From contig JABDJR010000206.1 in assembly GCA_013003415.1 (NCBI GenBank), positions 1-5,385 of the forward strand: a DNA stretch of 5,385 nucleotides, in the 5' to 3' direction. Below the pieces are notes generated by a model. That model was not told the origin of the DNA. It saw only the letters and a program-made list of their open reading frames with translations, and searched no databases. Shown piece by piece: positions 1-5,385 of the stretch (position 1 is the first letter of the stretch; each line of letters starts with the position of its first letter). The translations under genes and the position numbers were made by a program. Source of the DNA: Candidatus Eiseniibacteriota bacterium. Lineage in GTDB: Bacteria; Eisenbacteria; RBG-16-71-46; JABDJR01.

Positions 1-57
1 CCCGAAGGGCTTACGGCCGTCACCGAAGGCCGCTTGGAAGTTAGGGGGTCCTTCTAA
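1..57 (+). CDS. C-terminal fragment of an unidentified upstream protein
   Basis: Reading from base 1 gives an open frame of 18 codons (PEGLTAVTEGRLEVRGSF) ending at the TAA at 55-57. The stop shares base 57 with the ATG of the following Omp85-type gene (TAATG), an arrangement typical of translational coupling within an operon. The tail is too short to assign a family. Genes next to TamA-like proteins are often tamB (AsmA/DUF490-like), and the alternating beta-like ending with a terminal Phe would not contradict that, but this is inference from context only. The stop-start overlap and the continuous open frame are the only direct support that this is the end of a real gene. Confidence 0.6.
   Translation, partial: PEGLTAVTEGRLEVRGSF
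43..48 (+). promoter_or_regulatory. Shine-Dalgarno (AGGGGG) for the Omp85-type gene, inside the upstream gene
   Basis: AGGGGG lies 8 nt before the ATG at 57 and within the last codons of the preceding gene. With the TAATG overlap, it suggests that ribosomes finishing the upstream gene re-initiate here, which would co-express the two products. It supports ATG-57 as the start of the outer-membrane protein. Confidence 0.55.
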
Positions 58-1565
58 TGAATTCAAGAAGGCAGCGGAGGTTCCCAACTCAAAGCGCGCT
101 CGTGATGATCTTAGGGCTCTTTTTGGCAGGCCTAGGGGTCGCGAAAGCCCAGGCGCAATCGTCAGGGGAAAGCCGGTGGGGGGAACTCACTTTAGAAGGT
201 TCTTCGGAGGTTACCGATCTTCTTCCTCCATCGGAGCTCTCAGGAAATCCAATTCAAGCCGAGGATCTAGATCGGTATGTCCGAGAGCTTCTTGTGGAGC
301 TTTCTGAACTGGGTTATCCCTTTGCCGAAATCCTTCCTCGCGACTTTGATGTGAGCGAGGGGCGTGTTACCGGAACCTTGAAAATTGAACTGGGGGCCAG
401 GCCGACGTTGACCGGTATCGTGCTCAAGGGAGCCGCGGTGACAAAGCCCAACACGGTGATGCGCTTGGGAGGCGTGAAAAAGGGAGAGCTCTTTCGGGGC
501 TCGATGCTTCAGACCACGCGAGAAAAACTGTTGCGTTCGGGACTTTTTCAAACCGTGGGAGAACTCACTTTAGAACCTGGGCCATCTCAAAACGAGGTCG
601 TGTTCAGCGCCGAAGCGGTTGAGCCTGCTTACACACGATTCGCCGGCGTGCTGGGTGTGGGTGGGCCAGATTCAAAATTGACGGGACTGCTCCGACTGGA
701 GCTCCTGAATATTGCCGGAACTGCCCGTGAGGGTAGCGCCCATTGGGAGAATCAAGGGCAAGGCATTACCCGATTCAGTCTGTCCTACCGCGAACCCTGG
801 CTTCCCATCCTTCCCGTGGGAGTTTCCGGTGCCCTTCGAAACGATGTGAATGAGGGAGTCTATTCCTATACAAATTGGGAGCTTAGGGGAGACCTTTCCG
901 CCGGGTCGAGCTGGCGGTTTGGGTTGGGTTGGGGAGGCGCGCGCGCCGTGAATACAGGGAGCTCAACGCAAAACGAGCGAGAGTCCTTTGTTCTCGCCAC
1001 GGCTGTTTACGATGGCAGAAATTCGTTTTTTGTCCCCACTCAGGGCGCAAGGTTGAGGTTGGAGAGCCGCCGTGGGGACAAGACCAGAGAGTTGGGTTCA
1101 GGTGCCGAAGAAACCCTGGATCGAACGCGCTGGAAACTTGATCTTGAGGGGTATCAACCGTTAGGAGAAAAGCTGGTGCTCGCGGCGGAGAGTGCGTTTG
1201 AGTTTTTGGATACCCCCGAAGATAGTCTTCCTCGTTACGACCAATTTGCGATCGGGGGAGCGAGCACGCTCAGAGGGTATCGAGAAGAGCAGTTCTTGAC
1301 CTCGGGCGCCTTGACCCTGGCGCTTGAACTGCGTTGGCTCCAAGACGCAAAGGGGTCGGCCCTTTACGGATTCATCGATCAAGGATGGATCTCGTCTGGA
1401 AGCACAGCCGCCGAGCGAGACAATCTCGACCGATATCTTTTGGGTTTAGGTGTGGGTTTGCGACAGGCGAGCCCGGTCGGTTTGCTGGGGGTGGAGTACG
1501 GAATCCCCAAAGGAAGCAGTCCCTTGGACGGACGCATCCATTTCCGCCTCGACGCTTTCTTTTAA
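57..1565 (+). CDS. BamA/TamA-like (Omp85 superfamily) outer-membrane protein with two POTRA domains
   Basis: This 502-residue protein probably inserts or translocates proteins at the outer membrane. Residues 1-33 form a signal peptide: basic MNSRRQRR, a hydrophobic core at about 14-28, and likely cleavage after AKA or AQA. Two POTRA-like units follow. The first, about 40-113, has a helix ending in GYPFAEI. The second, about 114-187, has the typical 'G......RLGGVKKGELFRGSML' pattern and then LLRSGLF. Residues 188-502 form the 16-strand-type barrel. Its family signatures are SYREPWL (243-249), the YDGRNSFFVPTQG segment (318-330), and FAIGGASTLRGY with the L6-loop LRGY at 405-408. The protein ends in an aromatic strand, FRLDAFF, consistent with a beta-signal recognised by the BAM complex. 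BamA usually has five POTRAs and about 800 residues, and TamA three and about 580, so this is a compact TamA-like relative. It is coupled to the upstream gene by TAATG. A two-partner-secretion (TpsB) transporter also has two POTRAs, but no TpsA partner is visible. The family call is firm and the exact subfamily is open. Confidence 0.9.
   Translation: MNSRRQRRFPTQSALVMILGLFLAGLGVAKAQAQSSGESRWGELTLEGSSEVTDLLPPSELSGNPIQAEDLDRYVRELLVELSELGYPFAEILPRDFDVSEGRVTGTLKIELGARPTLTGIVLKGAAVTKPNTVMRLGGVKKGELFRGSMLQTTREKLLRSGLFQTVGELTLEPGPSQNEVVFSAEAVEPAYTRFAGVLGVGGPDSKLTGLLRLELLNIAGTAREGSAHWENQGQGITRFSLSYREPWLPILPVGVSGALRNDVNEGVYSYTNWELRGDLSAGSSWRFGLGWGGARAVNTGSSTQNERESFVLATAVYDGRNSFFVPTQGARLRLESRRGDKTRELGSGAEETLDRTRWKLDLEGYQPLGEKLVLAAESAFEFLDTPEDSLPRYDQFAIGGASTLRGYREEQFLTSGALTLALELRWLQDAKGSALYGFIDQGWISSGSTAAERDNLDRYLLGLGVGLRQASPVGLLGVEYGIPKGSSPLDGRIHFRLDAFF
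183..575 (+). repeat. 15-nt exact direct repeat within the POTRA-coding region (copies at 183-197 and 561-575)
   Basis: GAACTCACTTTAGAA occurs at 183-197 and again at 561-575, exactly 378 nt (126 codons) apart and in the same reading frame. Both copies encode ELTLE, at residues 43-47 (first strand of POTRA 1) and 169-173 (a beta strand of POTRA 2). The three bases at -4 to -2 relative to each copy are also GGG. The listed span covers both copies and the unique sequence between them. It could be a trace of an internal duplication or a chance codon match. Confidence 0.6.
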
Positions 1566-1616
1566 AGGCTCTTCTTGCGGGGCTAGGTTTCCGTGTTCCC
1601 TAATGATGCCGTGCAG

Positions 1617-2831
1617 TTAGGGCTTGGTTTGCTCTGGGGAACCCACTTCCGCCGTGTGCAACGATCGTGACAACTCACGGATCAAGTTCTCATTTCTTCT
1701 TTCCGCCGGCTTGGACTCTTCGGAGTCTTTCGCGCTTTTGATGGTGGCGAGAGTCTCGGGCTTGAGGCTCGGGCGAACGGCTAAAGCACGGGCGGCAGCT
1801 AATCGAACCTCGGACTGAGGATCCGTCAGACCGCCTAGTAACGATGTTTCAACCTGTGGGAGCCCAAGGAGGCTCAATCGCAGGGTTTCGTATCCGCCAA
1901 GACGCTGGTGATCGTCGCTTGCGGTTAGAGCGGGGCGAAGCGTTTCCCAGGCCGCGTCTTCTTTCCTTTTGGAAAGCGATGCAAAGGAAGTTGCGGCCGA
2001 GTTTCGTGCGCGGCGATTGGGGTCACTCAGAATAGAGACGAGGCCACCAAAGATCTCTTTATTAGCAATCCCTATGTCACCGAAAGCCTTCGCCAGGGCG
2101 TTTCGAAGTTGCGAGTCGGGTAGCTCGGTGGCCTTAAGGAGCCAGGGAAGGGCAGGGGCTCCACGATCTTCCATGAGAGCTAGAGCATCGACAATTTGAA
2201 TTTTTTCGTGGGTTGCGGCCTTCTCGAACCGATCAACCAAGACCGAGATGACAAGATCTTCCTCGCCCCGTATTCCCACAAGCGTGAGGAAGGCTTGTTT
2301 TCGAGTTGCCGTGTTTCCGGTCTCTAACTGTTCAATGAGCGAGTCCATCGTCATCGAAGGTGTTCTGCCATCCAAGTTATCCACGCTGGCCTCTCCCAGC
2401 CAGTAAAGGTCTTCGGTGCCAAGGCGAGTCATCTTGGTGCGGGTACAGGGGTCCGTCCACAAGCGTTCTTCGTGGAGAAACCCATACACAATGTAATCCT
2501 GTTCCACGGCCAAATTATGCGAGTTGTATTTGGTCTCCCGATAGGCTCGCACCCAGATGGTGTCCGCCGGGGAGCCCTTCCAGATCTTGCTCACTTCAAA
2601 GGCGTAGTCGAGCACCAGATCTTTGGGAGCCACAGTGGCTCCTAAGGGGATCGGGTCGTGCATGCGCACGAGACGGCCCGAGAACACCGATTCCGATTTC
2701 TCGGTCATGGTGGCCACATCGGGTACCTCACGACAGGTGACGCGGGAAGGTTCCGCCGAGGCAAGGGTAACGAGAGACGTCCAGGTGAAAAGGACGATCA
2801 GCGGGTTCAGAATCGAAACTTTGAGTTGCAA
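1617..2831 (-). CDS. Exported NTR/TIMP-like domain protein with C-terminal HEAT-type repeats, function unknown
   Basis: This is a 404-residue secreted protein. The signal peptide is residues 1-26 (MQLK, hydrophobic core 6-23, likely cleavage after ASA). Residues 33-146 resemble the bacterial NTR/TIMP-like domain: a Cys near the mature N-terminus (C33), 'EKSESVFSGRLV', 'FEVSKIWKGS', 'QDYIVYGF' and 'DPCTRTK' (C129), ending DLYWLGE. C33 and C129 are the only cysteines and could form a disulfide. Residues 162-353 contain about six helical HEAT/armadillo-like units, for example ILSDPNRRARNSAATSFASL (267-286) and LTDPQSEVRLAAARALAVR (335-353). The last 40 residues are charged and probably disordered. 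The start is TTG with GGAGG six nt upstream, and no in-frame ATG lies before the signal-peptide core. It converges with the Omp85-type gene (51-nt gap) and diverges from ligA. HEAT solenoids are usually protein-binding scaffolds, so a periplasmic or extracellular binding role is inferred. No enzymatic motif is visible. Confidence 0.85.
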   Translation of the reverse strand: MQLKVSILNPLIVLFTWTSLVTLASAEPSRVTCREVPDVATMTEKSESVFSGRLVRMHDPIPLGATVAPKDLVLDYAFEVSKIWKGSPADTIWVRAYRETKYNSHNLAVEQDYIVYGFLHEERLWTDPCTRTKMTRLGTEDLYWLGEASVDNLDGRTPSMTMDSLIEQLETGNTATRKQAFLTLVGIRGEEDLVISVLVDRFEKAATHEKIQIVDALALMEDRGAPALPWLLKATELPDSQLRNALAKAFGDIGIANKEIFGGLVSILSDPNRRARNSAATSFASLSKRKEDAAWETLRPALTASDDHQRLGGYETLRLSLLGLPQVETSLLGGLTDPQSEVRLAAARALAVRPSLKPETLATIKSAKDSEESKPAERRNENLIRELSRSLHTAEVGSPEQTKP

Positions 2832-2837
2832 ACAGGT

Positions 2838-2842
2838 CCTCC
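2838..2842 (-). promoter_or_regulatory. Shine-Dalgarno GGAGG that fixes the TTG start of the NTR-HEAT gene
   Basis: On the minus strand GGAGG is followed by the six-base spacer ACCTGT and then TTG. The spacing is good, and the TTG leads directly into a well-formed signal peptide, so this TTG rather than any ATG is the most likely start. Confidence 0.65.
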
Positions 2843-2894
2843 AGGCTTATGTCGGCCGCCGGAGAAGTGTATCATTTTGCGATCCCGTTCCTAG

Positions 2895-2900
2895 AGGAGG
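2895..2900 (+). promoter_or_regulatory. Shine-Dalgarno AGGAGG that fixes the GTG start of ligA
   Basis: AGGAGG sits four nt before the GTG at 2905. Starting there gives a protein beginning SRSKVAQEILALREEIREHD, which matches the usual N-terminal helix of LigA. The in-frame TTG at 2902 would leave only one spacer base and is less likely. Confidence 0.75.
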
Positions 2901-2904
2901 TTTG

Positions 2905-4911
2905 GTGAGTCGTTCCAAGGTTGCCCAGGAAATCCTGGCGCTCAGAGAAGAGATCCGTGAGCATGATCGCGCCTACTATCGGGATGCGCATCCCACGATT
3001 AGCGATCAGGAGTACGATGGCCTGATCGTGCGCCTGCGAGAGTTGGAGGACCTGCATCCCGATCTCATCACCGAAGACTCGCCCACCCAGCGTGTTGGGG
3101 GAGACCCGCTGGAGGAGTTCCGGTCGGTCCCCCATAGCGTTCCCATGCTGAGTTTGGATAACACCTACAACGCGGAAGAGATGCGTGCCTTCGACCAACG
3201 CGTGCGCCGGGGGTTGGACCTTCCCGAAGACGCTCCGCCCATAGAGTACGCGGTTGAACCCAAAATTGACGGCGTGGCTGTGGCTCTACGCTACCAAGGA
3301 GGACGGCTCGCTCTTGGGGCAACTCGGGGGAACGGGGTTGAAGGCGATGACATCACTTTAAACGTGCGCACGATTCGCGGTCTTCCTCTTGTCCTGCCCA
3401 AAGGCGCGCCCTCGGAACTTGAGGTTCGGGGAGAGGTGTACATGCCTCTCGCGGGTTTCCTGCAATTGAACGAGGCCATGGAGCGCCAGGGGTTAAAGCA
3501 ATACGTAAACCCCCGGAACACTGCCGCAGGAACGCTCAAACTCCTCGATTCATCGACCGTGGCAGCGCGCCCATTGGCTATTGCGGTGTACACGTTGGTA
3601 AACGCAGATCAGTACAACCTTGAGACGCAGCTCGACATGTTTCGCTTCTTAGGCGACCTGGGTTTTCCAACTCAGGGAGCCGAGCTTTGCCGGGGTGCCG
3701 ATGAGGTTATGGAGGCCATCGAGACCTGGGGAGATCGACACCCGGGGCTCGGATTCGATGTGGATGGGTTGGTGGTGAAGGTCAACCACTTCAATCTCTA
3801 TGATGAACTCGGAGCCACAAGCAAGTTCCCCCGCTGGGCGATCTCTTACAAGTTTCCGGCCGAGGAAAAGTCGACCAAGCTCCTCGACATCGTTTTGCAG
3901 GTAGGAAGGACCGGGGCGGTGACGCCGACGGCGATTCTGGAACCCGTGTTTGTGAGTGGAACCACCGTGAGTCGGGCCACCCTTCACAACGCCGACGAGG
4001 TGGAGCGGCTCGACGCGCGGATCGGTGACACCGTGGTGGTGAAGAAGGCGGGGGAGATCATCCCCAAGGTAGAGCGTGTCCTTCTGAATGAGCGTCCCGC
4101 GGGAGCAAAACCCTTCCGATACCCCAAAGATTGCCCCAGCTGCCGAGCGGAGCTGGTCCGAGAAGATGTCTTAATCCGTTGTATCAACTTGGCTTGCCCG
4201 GCACAGCTAGAGCGAAGTGTGATGCACTTCGCCTCTCGGGGGGCCATGGATATTGAGGGTCTCGGAGAAAAGTTGGTCTTGCAGCTTGTGCGAGAAGGTC
4301 TGGTGAAAGACGTCTCGGATCTCTACAAACTCACGGTGGAAAAGCTCGGAGACCTTGAGCGTATGGGTGAAAAGAGCGCGGCTAATCTTGTAATGGGAAT
4401 CGAGTCGAGTAAGCAACAAGATTTGGCGCGGCTGGTGTATGCCCTTGGCATCCGACACGTAGGTTCCCAAGGGGCAAAAGTGGTCGCTCGTCACTACCAA
4501 ACCATGGAAGCCCTCATGGGAGCCGATGAAAGTGAGCTTGAGGCTTTAGATGAGGTCGGTCCCGTCATCGCGGCGAGCATCCATGAGTTTTTCAACCGAA
4601 AAGCCAATCGGGACTTGGTGGCGCGTCTCCAAACTGCTGGCGTCAACATGGAATCTTTGGAAACACCTTCGGAAGAGGAGCCTTTGCTTGCCGGCGAAAT
4701 CATTGTCGTTACCGGCACCCTAGAAAAGCACAGTCGGAACGAAATCAAAGCCCTCATTGAAAAGTTTGGCGGCAAAGTCACCGGAAGCGTGTCCAAGAAA
4801 ACCACCTTCCTCATCGCGGGTAGCGAGCCGGGAAGTAAGTACGACAAAGCTCAAACTCTGAAAATCCCCGTGCTCTCCGAGGCGGAGTTTTTGAGACGAC
4901 TCGGTCAATAG
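2905..4911 (+). CDS. ligA: NAD+-dependent DNA ligase LigA
   Basis: LigA seals 3'-OH/5'-phosphate nicks in duplex DNA, using NAD+ to adenylate its lysine. It joins Okazaki fragments and completes excision repair. From the GTG the protein has 668 residues, close to E. coli LigA (671), with the full domain order. Domain Ia (about 1-70) has YYRDAHPTISDQEYD for NMN binding. In the nucleotidyltransferase domain (about 70-318) the KIDG motif places the catalytic lysine at K120, and E118, R141, E177, K292 and K316 sit at the conserved positions. The OB fold (about 320-400) contains LQVGRTGAVTP. A Cys4 zinc finger uses C410, C413, C426 and C431. Helix-hairpin-helix motifs span about 445-580, and a C-terminal BRCT domain spans about 592-668 (SVSKKTTFLIAG). 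A longer ATG frame from 2623 is open but would run antisense through the neighbouring gene. One small oddity is RGNG at 141-144, where E. coli has RGDG. A DinG-type helicase gene follows after 62 nt, probably in the same transcript. Confidence 0.98.
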   Translation: MSRSKVAQEILALREEIREHDRAYYRDAHPTISDQEYDGLIVRLRELEDLHPDLITEDSPTQRVGGDPLEEFRSVPHSVPMLSLDNTYNAEEMRAFDQRVRRGLDLPEDAPPIEYAVEPKIDGVAVALRYQGGRLALGATRGNGVEGDDITLNVRTIRGLPLVLPKGAPSELEVRGEVYMPLAGFLQLNEAMERQGLKQYVNPRNTAAGTLKLLDSSTVAARPLAIAVYTLVNADQYNLETQLDMFRFLGDLGFPTQGAELCRGADEVMEAIETWGDRHPGLGFDVDGLVVKVNHFNLYDELGATSKFPRWAISYKFPAEEKSTKLLDIVLQVGRTGAVTPTAILEPVFVSGTTVSRATLHNADEVERLDARIGDTVVVKKAGEIIPKVERVLLNERPAGAKPFRYPKDCPSCRAELVREDVLIRCINLACPAQLERSVMHFASRGAMDIEGLGEKLVLQLVREGLVKDVSDLYKLTVEKLGDLERMGEKSAANLVMGIESSKQQDLARLVYALGIRHVGSQGAKVVARHYQTMEALMGADESELEALDEVGPVIAASIHEFFNRKANRDLVARLQTAGVNMESLETPSEEEPLLAGEIIVVTGTLEKHSRNEIKALIEKFGGKVTGSVSKKTTFLIAGSEPGSKYDKAQTLKIPVLSEAEFLRRLGQ

Positions 4912-4963
4912 TTGCTAAACTCTCGCTTCGCTTCCCGACCCACGGCAAACTTCCCCCGCCGGC

Positions 4964-4968
4964 AAGGA
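4964..4968 (+). promoter_or_regulatory. Shine-Dalgarno AAGGA for the DinG-type gene
   Basis: AAGGA is separated by five nt from the ATG at 4974, supporting that start. I see no convincing -35/-10 pair and no hairpin with a T-tract in the 62-nt gap after ligA. The simplest reading is read-through transcription from ligA. Confidence 0.5.
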
Positions 4969-4973
4969 CAGGC

Positions 4974-5385
4974 ATGAGCTTCAACGCAGAGACAATCCCC
5001 GACCTCATGGGGCCGGAGGGTCCCTTAGCCAGCATCATGGACCCTTATGAGGATCGTCCGTTTCAACGCGAAATGGCGCTTGAGGTGGCTCGACTCATGG
5101 AAACCGGAGGCACAATTGCTATTGAAGCCCCCACCGGGATTGGTAAATCTCTTGGCTACGGTCTTCCCGCATCGGTTTGGGCGCAAAGTGGCGCGGGGCC
5201 GGTTGTGGTCTCCACTTTTACCAAGGCACTCCAAGAGCAGCTTCTAAGAAGTGAAGCCCCCCGCTTGCAGCAGATTCTGGGTTCCGATCTGAACGTACGG
5301 GTTTTAAAAGGGCGCACGAATTATCTGTGCTACCGCCGGTTTGAAACCGAACGTCGCGCTGCCACTGGCGCGGGGACGGTGGCCC
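4974..5385 (+). CDS. dinG: DinG/XPD-family ATP-dependent DNA helicase, N-terminal part (cut by window end)
   Basis: The first 137 codons are visible and the frame is still open at the right edge. DinG-type proteins are superfamily 2, 5'-3' helicases with an iron-sulfur cluster that unwind forked DNA, R-loops and D-loops during repair and replication restart. The N-terminus GPEGPLASIM, then YEDRPFQREMALEVARLM (25-42) with the Q-motif-like Q31, is typical of the family. Walker A is EAPTGIGKS (51-59) with K58 as the ATP-binding lysine. Motif Ia is VVVSTFTKALQEQLL (77-91). LKGRTNYLC (111-119) supplies C119, which matches the first cysteine of the Fe-S domain in DinG and XPD. The other three cluster cysteines, the DEAH box and helicase domain 2 would lie beyond the window. 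An exonuclease-fused DinG, as in Gram-positives, is excluded because the helicase begins at the N-terminus. YoaA, a close paralogue, cannot be separated from DinG on this fragment. Confidence 0.9.
   Translation, partial: MSFNAETIPDLMGPEGPLASIMDPYEDRPFQREMALEVARLMETGGTIAIEAPTGIGKSLGYGLPASVWAQSGAGPVVVSTFTKALQEQLLRSEAPRLQQILGSDLNVRVLKGRTNYLCYRRFETERRAATGAGTVA

Larger units (their letters stand above)
2832..2904. promoter_or_regulatory. Divergent promoter region between the NTR-HEAT gene and ligA
   Basis: The 73 nt between the two divergent starts must carry both translation-initiation regions and probably both promoters. On the plus strand TATCAT (2870-2875) matches five of six -10 bases. The hexamer 17 nt upstream (TTATGT, 2847-2852) is a poor -35. 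On the minus strand TACACT (complement of 2866-2871) is preceded by TGA, giving an extended -10 form, also without a good -35. The predicted leaders would be about 22-27 nt, which fits both Shine-Dalgarno positions. The two -10 candidates overlap by two bases, so RNA polymerase could not occupy both at once. This assumes sigma-70-like promoters. Confidence 0.35.

Noticed and set aside
57..1565. A two-partner-secretion (TpsB/FhaC-type) transporter
   Set aside because: Two POTRA domains would fit, but there is no adjacent TpsA-like exoprotein visible, and the barrel motifs (LRGY within FAIGGASTLRGY) read more like the BamA/TamA branch. It is kept only as an alternative.
1598..1622. Inverted repeat CCCTAA...TTAGGG in the convergent gap as a bidirectional terminator
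   Set aside because: The stem is only 6 bp with a 13-nt loop, overlaps the stop codon of the minus-strand gene, and has no T-tract on either side. It is too weak to call an intrinsic terminator.
2360..2740. A 126-codon plus-strand open frame opposite the NTR-HEAT gene
   Set aside because: Its translation is rich in Arg, Pro, Ser and Cys with no recognisable domain, and it lies wholly antisense to a gene with a clear signal peptide and domain structure. It is a shadow frame.
2623..2904. A 94-codon ATG-initiated upstream extension of the ligA frame
   Set aside because: It would run antisense through the signal peptide and NTR domain of the minus-strand gene, resembles nothing in LigA N-termini, and would ignore the strong AGGAGG directly before GTG-2905. 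From GTG the length (668) matches the family.
5047..5247. A 66-codon plus-strand open frame near the right edge
   Set aside because: It is out of frame with, and inside, the DinG-type coding sequence, whose motifs (Walker A, motif Ia, first Fe-S cysteine) are unmistakable.

Overview
The window is a stretch of bacterial chromosome from a diderm (Gram-negative-type) organism with moderately GC-rich DNA. An Omp85-superfamily outer-membrane protein and a secreted protein with a signal peptide support the diderm reading. The sequence alone does not fix the phylum. The LigA protein aligns along its whole length with the bacterial NAD+-dependent ligase family, but I see no lineage-specific marker. 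All genes look intact except the two cut by the window edges. I see no mobile element, CRISPR array, tRNA or rRNA.

Layout from left to right: (1) the last 18 codons of an upstream gene, whose TAA stop shares one base with the next ATG; (2) a 502-residue BamA/TamA-like outer-membrane protein with a signal peptide, two POTRA domains and a C-terminal beta-barrel; (3) a 51-nt convergent gap; (4) on the minus strand, a 404-residue exported protein that joins an NTR/TIMP-like domain to about six HEAT-type repeats; (5) a 73-nt divergent intergenic region with Shine-Dalgarno sequences and candidate -10 boxes on both strands; (6) ligA, a complete NAD+-dependent DNA ligase starting at GTG; (7) after 62 nt on the same strand, the first 137 codons of a DinG/XPD-type DNA helicase that runs off the right edge.

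The genes form two functional blocks. The left block is cell-envelope biogenesis: a translationally coupled pair whose second member probably helps insert or export outer-membrane proteins. The right block is DNA replication and repair, with a ligase and an iron-sulfur helicase in tandem. The minus-strand NTR-HEAT protein lies between them. Its function is unknown, and it is the least characterised item in the window. I found no convincing evidence of a new multi-gene system. The points worth a second look are the NTR-HEAT architecture, the compact two-POTRA Omp85 protein with its coupled upstream partner, a 15-nt in-frame exact repeat in the POTRA region, and the compact divergent promoter region.
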